Assembly: GCA_031285115.1 (NCBI GenBank)
Contig: JAITWU010000098.1
Span: forward strand, 1-17,554
DNA: 17,554 nucleotides
DNA from: Azonexus sp.
GTDB taxonomy: Bacteria; Pseudomonadota; Gammaproteobacteria; Burkholderiales; Rhodocyclaceae
Direction of reading: 5' to 3'
Shown here: piece by piece, positions 7,341 to 17,314 of the stretch
How the letters are laid out: each line of letters opens with the position of its first letter
How positions within the stretch are numbered: position 1 is the first letter of the stretch
Made by a program: the position numbers and the translations under genes
The notes under the pieces: generated by a model
Told to the model about the DNA's origin: nothing
What the model saw: the letters and a program-made list of their open reading frames with translations, nothing else
Databases searched by the model: none

Positions 7341-8163
7341 GCGCTGGCCTCGGCAGTGAAAAGAAGCGGTCGGGAATCCATTGTCCCTGGCCGCTGCGAA
7401 AACCCTGTTCGAGCGTCCGCCAAGTGTAAGCCTGCGCTTCGCGCACGGCTTTTTCGATCGCTGCGCCGCTCGCCAGACCGGCGGCAATCGCTGAGGCCAG
7501 CGTGCAGCCGGAACCGTGGTAACTGCCCGGCAGGCGTTGCCAGCGGTCAGCGCGAACAACCCCGGCAGGGCCATAGAGCGTATTGATGACTTCCGGCGTC
7601 TCCTCGTCGGCGCCGGTAATCAACACATACTTCGCGCCCAGCCCGGTCAGCCGCCGGGCGCAGGCGTCGAGCGGCGGGTCATCCGGGGCCTCGGCATTTT
7701 TCGCCAGTCGTCGCGCTTCCGGCGCATTGGGTGTGAGCAGCGTCGTCCGCGGTAACAGTTCCTCGCGGATGGCGCAAATGATTTCCTCATCGGCCAGCGC
7801 ATCGCCGCGCCCGGAAGCCAGCACCGGGTCGAGCACCAGCGGTATGTCGGGATAGTCAGCGACAATTTTCGCCACCATCCGCGCATTGTCGGCGCTGCCC
7901 AGCAAGCCGACCTTGAAAGCGGCCACCGGCATATCGTCGAGCAGAACGCGAGCCTGCCGTTCAAGCAGTCCGGCGGCGACCGGATGGACGCTGGCGACGC
8001 CGACCGTATCCTGCACGGTCAGGGCCGTCACAACGGTCAGCGGATGACAGCCAAGGCTCGCCAGCGTCAGCAGATCGGCCTGGAGGCCAGCGCCGGAAGT
8101 CGGGTCGCTGGCGGCGAAACTGAGTACCTGGGGCGGCCCCGGCCAAGGCGTTGGGTGATTCAT
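7330..8163 (-). CDS. thiD: Hydroxymethylpyrimidine/phosphomethylpyrimidine kinase
   Basis: ThiD phosphorylates HMP and then HMP phosphate to give HMP pyrophosphate, the partner ThiE needs. The 277-residue product is a ribokinase-fold enzyme. The substrate loop is [17 protein letters not shown] at 15-31, with DPTSGAG in place of the commoner [15 protein letters not shown] is at 49-56 and [11 protein letters not shown] at 111-121. The nucleotide and anion-hole motif is [14 protein letters not shown] at 216-229, with C220. It is the first gene of the leftward cluster thiD-thiE-hemL-gdx and overlaps thiE by 11 bases. The ATG at 8163 has only a weak AAGGGCG 10-16 bases upstream. thiC, thiG and thiS are not in the window. 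Confidence 0.94.
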   Translation of the reverse strand: MNHPTPWPGPPQVLSFAASDPTSGAGLQADLLTLASLGCHPLTVVTALTVQDTVGVASVHPVAAGLLERQARVLLDDMPVAAFKVGLLGSADNARMVAKIVADYPDIPLVLDPVLASGRGDALADEEIICAIREELLPRTTLLTPNAPEARRLAKNAEAPDDPPLDACARRLTGLGAKYVLITGADEETPEVINTLYGPAGVVRADRWQRLPGSYHGSGCTLASAIAAGLASGAAIEKAVREAQAYTWRTLEQGFRSGQGQWIPDRFFSLPRPAHGR

Positions 8164-8283
8164 GGACAGGAGCGCCCTTGGCGAAAACAGAAAGGATTGG
8201 GTAATATGGTAAGAATTCTAGCTGAATCCGGCGTTAACCGTTGTTTAGCGGTGAAATCGGGCGGGCGCTGGTGGTGAAACCGT

Positions 8284-8311
8284 TCGACTTTGGCAATTTT
8301 AGTAGTAGTAT
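8284..8311 (+). promoter_or_regulatory. Candidate sigma-70 promoter for the pil-chp operon
   Basis: TCGACT at 8284-8289 (four of six to the -35 consensus) and TAGTAT at 8306-8311 (four of six to -10) are 16 bases apart. Transcription would start near 8318, leaving a leader of about 40 bases before the pilG start. The match is modest. The whole divergent gap 8164-8358 holds no gene I can support, including the rubredoxin gene often found at this place in relatives. Confidence 0.35.
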
Positions 8312-8358
8312 GCCCCGATTCATATTTACAGGGTCTCAAAGGCCAAGGGATACAAAAA

Positions 8359-8769
8359 TTGGTTGATGTATCAAAATCCTTGCGCGGCGTCAGGGTCATG
8401 GTTATTGACGACAGCAACACGATTCGCCGCAGCGCCGAAATATTTCTCGTCCAGGCTGGCTGTGAAGTCGTCCTCGCCGAGGATGGATTCGATGCTCTCG
8501 CCAAGATTGCCGATCTGCAACCGAGCGTTATTTTCTGCGACATCATGATGCCGCGTCTCGATGGCTATCAGACCTGCGCGCTGATCAAAAAAAATTCCCG
8601 TTTCAAGTCCACGCCGGTCATCATGCTGTCCTCGAAGGATGGTCTGTTCGACCGGGCGCGCGGTCGCATGGTCGGCTCCGACCAATATCTGACCAAACCT
8701 TTCACCAAAGAAAGCCTGCTGCAAACCGTCGCGGCTTTTGCCTGCCCGGCCGAAACTTCAAATCTGTAG
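8359..8769 (+). CDS. pilG: Twitching motility response regulator PilG
   Basis: PilG is a stand-alone receiver domain that takes phosphoryl groups from ChpA and promotes type IV pilus extension; in Pseudomonas it also stimulates the adenylate cyclase CyaB. With a TTG start at 8359 the product has 136 residues. The acidic pair is D17-D18 in VMVIDDSNTIRRSAE. The phosphoacceptor is D61 in FCDIMMPRLDGYQTCALIK, the switch residue S91 or S92 in MLSSKDGLFD, and the lysine K113 in LTKPF. TTG is chosen because AAGGGA lies 8 bases upstream and the receiver then begins about 13 residues in. A TTG at 8290 lies in the presumed promoter, and the ATG at 8398 would cut the first strand. It is the first gene of the operon. 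Confidence 0.93.
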   Translation: MVDVSKSLRGVRVMVIDDSNTIRRSAEIFLVQAGCEVVLAEDGFDALAKIADLQPSVIFCDIMMPRLDGYQTCALIKKNSRFKSTPVIMLSSKDGLFDRARGRMVGSDQYLTKPFTKESLLQTVAAFACPAETSNL

Positions 8770-8784
8770 TCCTTGGAGCATTGC

Positions 8785-9150
8785 ATGTCTGTCAAGAACA
8801 TTCTGGTGGTTGACGATTCCGCGACCGAGCGTTTTTTTGCCACTGACCTGCTGACCAAAGCCGGTTATCAGGTCATCACTGCCGAAAACGGCGAGGAAGG
8901 CATCGCCAAGGCCAAAGCCAACAAGCCCGACCTGATCCTCATGGATGTCGTGATGCCCGGCCTCAACGGTTTTCAGGCCACCCGCACGCTGACCCGCGAC
9001 CAGGAAACCAAAAATATCCCGATCATCGTCTGCACCTCAAAGGGCGAAGAAACCGACAAAATCTGGGGATTGCGCCAAGGAGCCGTTGATTACATGGTCA
9101 AGCCGCTAAAGCCCGAAGAATTGCTCAAACGTATTGCCGCGTTGTCCTGA
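8785..9150 (+). CDS. pilH: Twitching motility response regulator PilH
   Basis: PilH is the second stand-alone receiver of the Pil-Chp pathway. In Pseudomonas it opposes PilG, favouring pilus retraction or draining phosphate from the kinase. The 121-residue product has D10-D11 in ILVVDDSATERFF and phosphoacceptor D54 in LILMDVVMPGLNGFQATR. The switch residue is T84 or S85 in IVCTSKGEETDKIWG, and the conserved lysine is K106 in YMVKP. GLNGFQATR and ETDKIWGLRQGA are diagnostic of PilH rather than PilG. The ATG at 8785 follows GGAG with 6 bases between and lies 15 bases after the pilG stop. pilI begins 4 bases after its stop. Confidence 0.95.
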   Translation: MSVKNILVVDDSATERFFATDLLTKAGYQVITAENGEEGIAKAKANKPDLILMDVVMPGLNGFQATRTLTRDQETKNIPIIVCTSKGEETDKIWGLRQGAVDYMVKPLKPEELLKRIAALS

Positions 9151-9154
9151 ACAC

Positions 9155-9667
9155 ATGGCCAGAAAAACCAGTCTTCGTGATTTCCAGGCCTACCTCGCGG
9201 CGCGCTTGACCAATGCCGCCCAGGGACATGGCGCCGTTTCCTGGCTCGGCATTGAAGCTGGAGGCGAGGATTGGCTGGTCGATTTGTCCGACGGCGGCGA
9301 AATCGTCCAGGCGCCGCAGTTGGCGCCCGTGCCGCTGACCCGTCCGTGGTTTGCCGGCATCGCCAACATTCGCGGCAATCTGTACACAGTCACCGATTTC
9401 TCATCGTTTCGCAGCGGCGCTCCGACGCCCCGCAACAGCAGTACGCGCATCCTGCTCATTGGCGCCAAGCATGGCTCGAACGCGGCCCTTCTGGTCTCGC
9501 GTATGCTCGGTTTGAAAAACCCGGGCGATTTCGTCGCCGAGGCGCCACAGGCAGAGGACCCGCCGTGGTGCGAACAACGTTATCTGGATACCCAGGGCAG
9601 GGCATGGCGCAAGCTGTCAGTGCGCGGACTGCTTGCCGATCATGAATTCATGAATATCGGGGTCTGA
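9155..9667 (+). CDS. pilI: CheW-like adaptor PilI
   Basis: PilI links the receptor PilJ to the kinase ChpA at the inner-membrane chemosensory array. The 170-residue product is one CheW domain after a short N-terminal helix ([17 protein letters not shown]). Strand segments such as [22 protein letters not shown] and the motif [26 protein letters not shown], at about 70-95, are typical. This last part corresponds to the conserved V-P-x-x-x-x-x-x-G-x-x-N-x-R-G segment of CheW proteins. The ATG at 9155 lies 4 bases after the pilH stop without a clear ribosome-binding site, so translation is probably coupled. Identity rests on the CheW fold motif plus its fixed place between pilH and pilJ. Confidence 0.92.
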   Translation: MARKTSLRDFQAYLAARLTNAAQGHGAVSWLGIEAGGEDWLVDLSDGGEIVQAPQLAPVPLTRPWFAGIANIRGNLYTVTDFSSFRSGAPTPRNSSTRILLIGAKHGSNAALLVSRMLGLKNPGDFVAEAPQAEDPPWCEQRYLDTQGRAWRKLSVRGLLADHEFMNIGV

Positions 9668-9707
9668 CCGGGAAGCGTTTGCCCGGAACCCACTTTGGAG
9701 AATCAGC

Positions 9708-11825
9708 ATGGCTTTCAGTTTCAAACTTCCCGGTCTTGGCGGTCGCAAGGCAGCCGCGGCCCCCGTGACGGTTTCAGCCGAACTGACCGGACAGGCCGCC
9801 AGCCGACAGGCGACGCCTGGTTTTCTGGCTGGGCAGCCGGTGGTTCAGCAGATGAAGAAATTGGGCGGGGTGTTCGCCGTGCTGATGTTGGCGAGCGCCG
9901 GTCTGGTCATCTGGGGCAACAACCAGTCGGCCAACAGCACGGCCTACATTGCCGCCGCTGGCGAGATGCGCATGTTGTCGCAACGCATCGCCAAGGCGTC
10001 AATCCTGGCGCTACAGGGTAATGCCGGGGCTTTCGCGCAATTGAAGGAAGCGCGCGAAACCTTCTCGCAACTCCTGGATCGGGTCAATCTCGGCGGCGAG
10101 GTGAGTCATGTCAATGTGCCGGCTTCGCCGAATGCCGTGCGCGTCCAGATGGACACCCTGATCGAGCGCTGGGCGGCGACCGAAAAAGATGTCCTGATCG
10201 TGACCGCGCAGGAAGCCAATCTGGTTGCCCTGGGCAAGAGCGTGGCGACGATTGATGAGCGCAATGCCGAAATGCTCGACCTGACCGAGCAACTGGTGGC
10301 CCTCAAATTGCAGGGCAGCGCTCCGGCGCGCGAAATCGCCGCTGCCGGTCAGTTGATGATGCTGACCCAGCGGATCGCCAAAAACGCCTCGGCCTTGCGC
10401 GTTGGCGACGAAATCAATCCGGAGGTCGCCTTCCTGCTCGGCAAGGACACCAACACCTTCCGCGACATCCTGCAAGGGCTGCCGCGCGGCGACAGCGACA
10501 GCCGCGACAAGCTGGGACAACTCGACAAAGCGTTCAAGAGCTATCAGGAAGCCGTGGCCGGGATTTCCAGCAGTATGCAGCCGCTGGTTCTGTCCAAACA
10601 GGCCGGTGCGCAGGTTTTCCACGACAGCGACAATCTCTTGAAGGCAACTGATGATCTGGCGCTTGGTTACGAGGCGCATCTGGCTTCGCAAAAGCTGTTC
10701 ATCATTCTGCTGGTTATTCTGGTTGTCGCCGCTTTGGGAACGCTAGCCATGCTGGTCAGCGTTTATCTTGCGGACACGCGCCGCCAGACTGTCGAAACCG
10801 AGCGCCAGCGCCACTCTTCGGAACTGGTCAACCGGGAAAACCAGGACGCCATCCTGCGCCTCATGAACGAACTGGGCGACCTCGCCGACGGCGACCTGAC
10901 GGTCACAGCAACGGTCAGCGAAAACATTACCGGGGCCATCGCCGACTCGATCAACTACACCATCGAAGAACTGCGCGTGCTGGTCGGCCGCATCAACGAC
11001 GCCGCCAGCCGGGTGACGGCGGCAACCGAAATCGCCCGCCAGACATCAGCCGAACTGCTCGACGCCGCTGAACGGCAATCGAGCGAAATTCAGGAAGCGG
11101 GTCAATCGGTTCTCGACATGGCGCAGTCGATGAGCGAAGTTTCCGGCAACGCCATGCAGTCGGCGCAGGTTGCCCGGCAGTCGCTGCAAGCCGCCGAGAA
11201 AGGAACGCAGGCGGTGCAGGATTCAATCAAGGGCATGAACGAAATCCGCAACCAGATTCAGGAAACCTCGAAGCGCATCAAGCGCCTCGGCGAGTCCTCG
11301 CAGGAAATCGGCGAAATCGTCGAACTGATTTCCGACATTACCGAACAGACCAACGTGCTGGCCCTGAACGCCGCCATCCAGGCCGCCTCCGCCGGTGACG
11401 CCGGGCGCGGCTTCACGGTCGTGGCCGAAGAAGTGCAGCGCCTTGCCGAACGTTCGGCGGAAGCGACCAAGCAGATTGCCGCCATCGTCAAGACCATTCA
11501 GACCGATACGCAAGACGCCGTTTCGGCCATGGAGCAATCGACCCAGGACGTGGTCGAAGGGGCCAAACTCTCCGACGCCGCCGGTCAGGCCCTGGCGGAG
11601 ATCGGCGACGTGTCGCGCAATCTGGCCAGCCTGATTGAAGGCATTTCTTCCTCGACCCAGAGCCAGTCCGACTCGGCGACCGACGTTGCCCGTTTGATGC
11701 AGGACATCCTGCACGTTACCGAGCAAACCACGGCTGGTACCCAGCGCACCGCTCAGGCGGTCGACGAACTGACCGCCCTGGCCTCCGAACTCAAGGGTTC
11801 GGTTGCCGGCTTCAAGGTCGACTGA
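9708..11825 (+). CDS. pilJ: Type IV pilus methyl-accepting chemoreceptor PilJ
   Basis: PilJ is the inner-membrane receptor of the Pil-Chp system. The 705-residue product has a cytoplasmic N-tail, a first membrane helix at about 51-69, and a periplasmic region with two PilJ-type repeats. These begin [17 protein letters not shown] at about 82-98 and [17 protein letters not shown] at about 212-228. A second membrane helix at about 329-354 is followed by a HAMP region to about 430 and a long coiled-coil signalling domain. Its hairpin tip is [24 protein letters not shown] at about 546-569, which contacts PilI and ChpA. No C-terminal NWETF-type methyltransferase tether is present, and no cheR or cheB homologue is in the window. 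GGAG lies 7 bases before the ATG, and the gap to pilI is 40 bases. Confidence 0.96.
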   Translation: MAFSFKLPGLGGRKAAAAPVTVSAELTGQAASRQATPGFLAGQPVVQQMKKLGGVFAVLMLASAGLVIWGNNQSANSTAYIAAAGEMRMLSQRIAKASILALQGNAGAFAQLKEARETFSQLLDRVNLGGEVSHVNVPASPNAVRVQMDTLIERWAATEKDVLIVTAQEANLVALGKSVATIDERNAEMLDLTEQLVALKLQGSAPAREIAAAGQLMMLTQRIAKNASALRVGDEINPEVAFLLGKDTNTFRDILQGLPRGDSDSRDKLGQLDKAFKSYQEAVAGISSSMQPLVLSKQAGAQVFHDSDNLLKATDDLALGYEAHLASQKLFIILLVILVVAALGTLAMLVSVYLADTRRQTVETERQRHSSELVNRENQDAILRLMNELGDLADGDLTVTATVSENITGAIADSINYTIEELRVLVGRINDAASRVTAATEIARQTSAELLDAAERQSSEIQEAGQSVLDMAQSMSEVSGNAMQSAQVARQSLQAAEKGTQAVQDSIKGMNEIRNQIQETSKRIKRLGESSQEIGEIVELISDITEQTNVLALNAAIQAASAGDAGRGFTVVAEEVQRLAERSAEATKQIAAIVKTIQTDTQDAVSAMEQSTQDVVEGAKLSDAAGQALAEIGDVSRNLASLIEGISSSTQSQSDSATDVARLMQDILHVTEQTTAGTQRTAQAVDELTALASELKGSVAGFKVD

Positions 11826-11843
11826 CAAGCAACGCGAGAGACT

Positions 11844-14800
11844 ATGAACGCGGCGACGGCATTTGATTTAGGCCCACTGACCTGGGTCAAGGGCGAGATT
11901 GATCTGGCCTTGCAGCGGGCAATCGAAGTGCTTGCCCAATATACGGTGGGCGGCGATGCGACGCCGCTCAAATTCTGTCACACCCATGTCCATCAGGTTT
12001 ATGGCGCGTTATCCATCGTCAGCCTCGATGGCGTGACGCAGGTCGTCGAGTCGGTCGAAGCCCTGCTCCGGGCCTATGAAGAAGGACTGCGGCCAGTCGA
12101 CGAAGCCGGACTGGCGGCGGTTCGCCAGGCGCTCGCCGACATTCGCCAATATCTCGACGACTTGATGGTTGGCGACCCGAACCAGCCGCTGCGCCTTTTG
12201 GCTTCGTATCAGGCGCTGGCCAAAGCCCGAGGGATCACGGTCACACATGCCGCCGACCTGTTTTATCCCGATCTCTCTTTGCGCCCCCCCAAACAGTCGG
12301 CGCCAGCGGCGCTCGACGCCGATGAGGCGAAAGCGGCGCTCAAAGCCGCCCGTAACGCCTACCAGAAGGGGCTGCTCAAATGGCTGCGCAGCCCGGCGGG
12401 CAGTGACGCCGGTTTATCGACCATGCGCACGGCGCTGGAGAGCATTGAAGGGCAACAGACCAGCCAGACAACCCGGACTTTCTGGTGGGTCGCCCTGGCT
12501 TTCCTCGATACGCTCGAAAACCCCGAACTGCGGGGCGATATTGCCGCCCGTTACCTGTGCTCCCGCATTGACGCCCAGATCCGCCGTCTGCTCAACGGTT
12601 CGAGCAGTGTCGCCGAGCGCGTCATGCGTGAAGCGTTGTACTACATCGCCCGCACGCCAGCCGAACAGTCGGCCCTGGTGGCTACGGTGCAGGCGACTTT
12701 CGATCTGCCCGCCCTGATTCCGCAAGCCCCGGCCGCCGCCGTTCCGGCACCGCAGGAAACGGCCTTGCGCAAGTTGCGCGACGGGCTGGCGGTACTTGAA
12801 GAATCATGGAACAAATTCTGTAGCGGCAGCGCCAGCAGCCTCTCGGGCTTTGCCGACAATGCCCGGCTGTGCGCCGCTCTCAGCGAGGAAGTCGGCCATA
12901 CCGATCTCAAACGCCTGGGCCAGGGAATCGCCGCCATCGCCACCTGGCTTGCCGAAGCGCCGGAGCGTTACAACGACACGGTGGCGATGGAAGTCGCCAC
13001 CGCCATCCTGCTCTTGCAGAACGCCCAGGAGAACTTCAAGCGCCTCGGCACCGATTTCGCACAGCAGGTCGACCTCATGGTCGCCCGGCTCTACGCCTGT
13101 ATCGCTGGCAAACCGGCGGCGACTGACGCCGCGATTCCCTTGCTCGACGAAATGACGCGCAAGGCGCAGGAAAAATTGCTGATCGGCCAGGTCGGGCGCG
13201 AAATCCAGAACAATCTGGCGCAGATCGAGCAGGCGCTCGACACCTTCTTCCGCAACCCGGCCAAACCCCACGATCTGGGGACGCTCGATGCGCCGCTCAA
13301 GCAGGTCGGCGGGGCGCTCGCCATGCTCGGCCATCTCGGCGCGCTCGCCAGTCTCAGCGCCTGTGGCGAACGCATCCGCCAGTTTGCCCAGCCCGATTAC
13401 CAGCCGGTGATCGAAGATTTTGAATGGGTTGCCAACCAACTGTCGCAACTCGGGTTCTTCGTCGATGCCCTGCAAAATGGCGAAACCAATTTTGAAGCCT
13501 TCATTCGCCGTCTCAACGGCGAAGATGAAGTCGCCGACGAGCGCATCGACAAAGGCGAGGACTTCGCCCCTGCCCCCTCCGTCGAAGCCCAGCTCGCGCA
13601 GCAGACGCGAGACACCCGTGTATTGGCCGACGCCCTGCGCGAAGCGCCGCAGGATCAGCGCCTGCATAAAGAAATTCGCAACAACCTGCAAGCCATCCAG
13701 AAAGACGCCGATCTGGTCGCCGACCATCGTCTGGGCGAGTCGGCCAAGGCGGCGCTGGAAGCTCTGGAGGCCGGATTCACCGTCGATGCCGCCCTTTCCA
13801 GCCTTGCCCCAGCGAGCGGCGAAGCGCCGAAGCCATCGGCGGCGACGCTGCAATTGGCCGATTCGAGCCACGAAGAAATCGACGCCGAACTGCTCGCCAT
13901 CTTCCTCGAAGAAGCCGTTGATGTCCTCGCCACCATGTCCGGACAACTGGCCCTGCTGCGCCGCCAGCCGGACAACAGCGAAGCGCTGACGACCATCCGC
14001 CGCGCCACGCACACGCTCAAGGGCAGCGGGCGCATGGTCGGCTTGACCGATCTCGGCGAAACGGCCTGGGAACTGGAGCAGACCCTCAATCTCTGGCTGC
14101 GCCAGGAACAGCGGCCAACACCCGAACTGCTGCAAATGATCGGCGACGCCCATACCCTGTTTGGCGACTGGGTCGGCCATCTCGGGGCGGGCGACAACGT
14201 GGTTCCCGACACCACGGCGCTGATTGCGCTGGCCCGCCGCCTGCGCGGCGTCGAAATAGCGCCGGTCGCGGCCAGGGCGGAAACGGCAGCGCCGGTCGTC
14301 GAGCCGCTGATGCTTGACGCGCCGCTGCTCGATTTTCCTGAATTGCCGGATTTCAACGAGTTGGCGATACCCGCCGACGACCTGGTTGTCACCGAAGCGG
14401 AACCCGCGCCCGAACCGGCAACGGAATTCCCGCTCCCCTCGCCGACGCTCTACAGCATTTTTGTTAACGAAGCGCGCGGTTATTTGCAGACCCTGATCGA
14501 CAGCCAGGCGGCGCTCCGGGCCGACCCGGCGGCCGAAACGACGTTTGAGACGACCCGGGCGGCCCACACGCTGTCCAGCATCGCCGGAACCGTCAACCTG
14601 ATGCCGCTGCATCATCTGGCCCGCGCTTTGGAACACGCCCTGCTGCGCCGCCAACATGCCGCCCAGCCCAATAACGCCGACGCGCTCGAAACCATCCAGC
14701 AGGCCATTTCGGCGCTCGAATCCATGTTCGCCGGTCTCGCCCTGCAACGAGCGCCGGATGAGGAGCCGCGCCTGATCGCCCTCCTCGATGAAATTTTCCA

Positions 14801-17219
14801 CGCCCCGCCCATTGAAGCCGTCGAGGTTAGCGTTGCCGCCCCGCCGCCGCCCGCAGCGGTCGATACTGACGCCGATGCCGACGCTGACATCGAAGCGCCG
14901 GTTCTGCATAGTGCGGCGACGCTGCCGGGCCTGACCGACGAACTCGATGAACAACTGTTGCCGATCTTCCTTGAAGAAGCCAGCGACCAGTTGCGCGAGC
15001 TAACCGAACAACTGCGCGCCTGGCGCGAAGCGCCTGCCGCTGACGCGCCGCCGCACGCCATCGCCCGCCTGTTGCACACCTTCAAGGGCAACGCCCGCAT
15101 GGCCGGGGCGCTCAATCTCGGCGAAGTCACCCACCAACTCGAAACGCGGGTGGACGAAGCGATGCGGGCTGGCGCCGCCAGCGCCGCCGTGATCGACGAA
15201 ATCGAGAGCGGCTGCGACACCCTGGCGCTGGCCGTCGAACATTTGCGCAATGGCCCGTCGGTTGAGGAAATCGCCGCGCCGGTGACGCCCGCTGCCGAAT
15301 CTGCCGCTGAATTTACCGCTAAATCTGCCGCCGAATTGGCCAATAAACCCGCAGCCGACGCCGCGCCGCTCCTGCCCACCGTGGCCGAAGCGGAGGAGGG
15401 CGGCGGCCAACGGGCGATGTTGCGCGTGCCCGCTGATCTCCTCGATCATCTGGTCAATGAAGCGGGCGAACTGTCGATTGCCCGCGCCCGGATCGAAGGC
15501 GAAATGCGCAGCCTGAAAAGCTCGCTGCTCGACCTCACCGAAAACGTCATCCGCCTGCGCCGCCAGTTGCGTGAAATCGAAATTCAGGCCGAAGGCCAGA
15601 TTCAGGCGCGCGTCGCCCAGGCGCCCGACGGTGAAGCTCATTTCGACCCGCTCGAACTCGACCGCTTCACCCGCTTCCAGGAACTGACCCGCTTCATGGC
15701 CGAGTCGGTCAATGACGTCGCCACGGTGCAGCAGAGCCTGTTGAAGAATCTCGACGACACCGATGCCGCGATTATCGCCCAGGCCCGGCTCAACCGCAGT
15801 CTGCAACAGGCGTTGATGGGCCTGCGCATGTTGCCCTTCGCCAGTCAGACCGAACGCTTCTACCGCATCGTCCGGCAGACGGCCAAGGAAGTCGGCAAGC
15901 GCGCTCACCTCGACCTGATCGGCGGCCAGGTCGAAATCGACCGCTCGGTGCTCGACAAGATGCTCGGCCCGATCGAGCACATGCTGCGCAACGCCGTCAC
16001 CCACGGTCTGGAAGGCCGCGAGGAACGGCTGGCGGCAGGCAAAAATGAAACCGGGGAAATCACCCTGAAACTGGCCCAGGAAGGCAATGAAATCATCCTT
16101 TCGCTCGCCGATGATGGCCGTGGCCTCGACATACAACGCATCCGCCAGCGCGCCGAAGAAACGGGATTGCTGACGCCGGGACAAGCCATCGAACCAGCGG
16201 CGCTGTTTGATCTCGTCTTCCGCCCCGGCTTTTCGACAGCCGCCGAGTTGAGCCAGCTAGCCGGTCGCGGCGTCGGCATGGATGTCGTCAAAACCGAAGT
16301 CACCGCGCTTGGCGGGCGTATCGAAATCACCACCGAACAGGGGCGCGGGACGACCTTCCGCCTCTACCTGCCACTGACCCTGGCCGTGACGCAAACGGTG
16401 CTGGTGCGCACCGGCGCGCAAGTCTACGCCATCCCGTCGACCATGGTCGAGCAGGTGCTGGAGCTGAAAGACAAGCAACTTGCCGTGTTGCAGGAAAAAG
16501 GCGAGGCCGAGTGGCAAAACAACCACTACCCGCTGCATTTCCTCTCGCACCTTTTGGGCGTCGCCGATGCCCAACCGGAAGTCCGCCGCCGCTACTGGGT
16601 CCTGTTGCTGCGTTCAGGTTCGCAACGGGTGGCCGTGCAGGTCGACGAACTTCAGGGCAATCAGGAAGTCGTCGTCAAAAACATCGGCGCCCAGCTCGCC
16701 CGGGTGGTTGGCATCGCTGGCGCGACGGTTCTCGGCGACGGTCGCGTCGTGCTGATCCTCAACCCGGTGGCGCTGGCCGGTCGCGGCAACCTGACGCAGT
16801 GGGTGCCAGCAGCGCAGCCCGCTGTCGAGACAGCAACCCCCAGACGGCTGCCGACCGTGATGGTGGTCGACGATTCGCTGACCGTGCGCAAGATCACCAG
16901 CCGCCTGCTCGCCCGCGAAGGCTATCAGGTCATGCTGGCCAAGGATGGCGTCGATGCGCTCGAACAGTTGATCGACGACCTGCCCGACGTGATCCTGTCG
17001 GACATCGAAATGCCGCGCATGGACGGTTTCGACTTTGTCCGCAATGTCCGCGCTGACGAACGCCTGCGCAACCTGCCGGTGATCATGATTACCTCGCGCA
17101 TGGCCGACAAGCATCGCAACTACGCTTTTGAAATCGGCGCCAACCATTATCTCGGCAAGCCCTACGACGAAAACGAGTTGCTGGGTCTGGTCGCCGGTTA
17201 CTGCAAAAAGACGCATTGA
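11844..17219 (+). CDS. chpA: Hybrid chemotaxis histidine kinase ChpA (PilL)
   Basis: ChpA is the cytoplasmic CheA-type kinase of the Pil-Chp system. It passes phosphoryl groups from Hpt histidines to its own receiver and to PilG and PilH. The 1791-residue product contains, in order: a degenerate N-terminal Hpt-like bundle (H50 in HQVYGAL); helical FimL-like regions at about 300-600, including an Hpt-like site with lysine K486 in KQVGGALAML; a full Hpt with H723 in HTLKGSGRMVG; a variant with H908 in HTLSSIAGTV; a full Hpt with H1078 in HTFKGNARMAG; a dimerisation domain from about 1191; an ATPase domain with N1383 in HMLRNAVTHGLEG, DDGRGLD and GRGVGMDVV; a CheW domain at about 1513-1655; and a receiver at about 1670-1790 with D1676-D1677 and phosphoacceptor D1720. 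Pro/Ala-rich linkers separate the units. Pseudomonas ChpA is longer (about 2470 residues). Confidence 0.96.
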   Translation: MNAATAFDLGPLTWVKGEIDLALQRAIEVLAQYTVGGDATPLKFCHTHVHQVYGALSIVSLDGVTQVVESVEALLRAYEEGLRPVDEAGLAAVRQALADIRQYLDDLMVGDPNQPLRLLASYQALAKARGITVTHAADLFYPDLSLRPPKQSAPAALDADEAKAALKAARNAYQKGLLKWLRSPAGSDAGLSTMRTALESIEGQQTSQTTRTFWWVALAFLDTLENPELRGDIAARYLCSRIDAQIRRLLNGSSSVAERVMREALYYIARTPAEQSALVATVQATFDLPALIPQAPAAAVPAPQETALRKLRDGLAVLEESWNKFCSGSASSLSGFADNARLCAALSEEVGHTDLKRLGQGIAAIATWLAEAPERYNDTVAMEVATAILLLQNAQENFKRLGTDFAQQVDLMVARLYACIAGKPAATDAAIPLLDEMTRKAQEKLLIGQVGREIQNNLAQIEQALDTFFRNPAKPHDLGTLDAPLKQVGGALAMLGHLGALASLSACGERIRQFAQPDYQPVIEDFEWVANQLSQLGFFVDALQNGETNFEAFIRRLNGEDEVADERIDKGEDFAPAPSVEAQLAQQTRDTRVLADALREAPQDQRLHKEIRNNLQAIQKDADLVADHRLGESAKAALEALEAGFTVDAALSSLAPASGEAPKPSAATLQLADSSHEEIDAELLAIFLEEAVDVLATMSGQLALLRRQPDNSEALTTIRRATHTLKGSGRMVGLTDLGETAWELEQTLNLWLRQEQRPTPELLQMIGDAHTLFGDWVGHLGAGDNVVPDTTALIALARRLRGVEIAPVAARAETAAPVVEPLMLDAPLLDFPELPDFNELAIPADDLVVTEAEPAPEPATEFPLPSPTLYSIFVNEARGYLQTLIDSQAALRADPAAETTFETTRAAHTLSSIAGTVNLMPLHHLARALEHALLRRQHAAQPNNADALETIQQAISALESMFAGLALQRAPDEEPRLIALLDEIFHAPPIEAVEVSVAAPPPPAAVDTDADADADIEAPVLHSAATLPGLTDELDEQLLPIFLEEASDQLRELTEQLRAWREAPAADAPPHAIARLLHTFKGNARMAGALNLGEVTHQLETRVDEAMRAGAASAAVIDEIESGCDTLALAVEHLRNGPSVEEIAAPVTPAAESAAEFTAKSAAELANKPAADAAPLLPTVAEAEEGGGQRAMLRVPADLLDHLVNEAGELSIARARIEGEMRSLKSSLLDLTENVIRLRRQLREIEIQAEGQIQARVAQAPDGEAHFDPLELDRFTRFQELTRFMAESVNDVATVQQSLLKNLDDTDAAIIAQARLNRSLQQALMGLRMLPFASQTERFYRIVRQTAKEVGKRAHLDLIGGQVEIDRSVLDKMLGPIEHMLRNAVTHGLEGREERLAAGKNETGEITLKLAQEGNEIILSLADDGRGLDIQRIRQRAEETGLLTPGQAIEPAALFDLVFRPGFSTAAELSQLAGRGVGMDVVKTEVTALGGRIEITTEQGRGTTFRLYLPLTLAVTQTVLVRTGAQVYAIPSTMVEQVLELKDKQLAVLQEKGEAEWQNNHYPLHFLSHLLGVADAQPEVRRRYWVLLLRSGSQRVAVQVDELQGNQEVVVKNIGAQLARVVGIAGATVLGDGRVVLILNPVALAGRGNLTQWVPAAQPAVETATPRRLPTVMVVDDSLTVRKITSRLLAREGYQVMLAKDGVDALEQLIDDLPDVILSDIEMPRMDGFDFVRNVRADERLRNLPVIMITSRMADKHRNYAFEIGANHYLGKPYDENELLGLVAGYCKKTH
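15300..15347 (+). repeat. 24-bp tandem duplication in a ChpA linker
   Basis: Two adjacent 24-base units, 15300-15323 and 15324-15347, agree at about 19 of 24 positions. They encode SAAEFTAK and SAAELANK in the Ala/Glu/Lys-rich linker between the last Hpt and the dimerisation domain. The unit is a multiple of three, so copy number can change without a frameshift. It is followed by PAADAAPL, partly similar. Confidence 0.7.
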
Positions 17220-17314
17220 ACAGCCAAATATCCTCCCTTTTCGGTCACAAGGTATGTACAAGCTACTTATGTAATAAACATTGAACAAATATGGGAACTT
17301 GCCAGGGAATAAAA

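Noticed and set aside
8164..8290. TPP riboswitch upstream of thiD
   Set aside because: I cannot find the conserved thi-box core (CUGAGA with the matching downstream segments) on the minus strand.
8164..8358. Rubredoxin gene between thiD and pilG, expected from related gene orders
   Set aside because: No frame on either strand contains the paired C-x-x-C motifs, and the gap is only 195 bases.
12804..14954. 716-codon open frame on the minus strand opposite chpA
   Set aside because: The plus-strand frame has clear Hpt domains here. The antisense product is rich in Arg, Gly and Gln without recognisable motifs, as expected from a shadow of a GC-rich gene.
15000..16184. 394-codon open frame on the minus strand opposite the ChpA kinase core
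   Set aside because: Same reasoning: the plus strand carries the Hpt, dimerisation and ATPase motifs.
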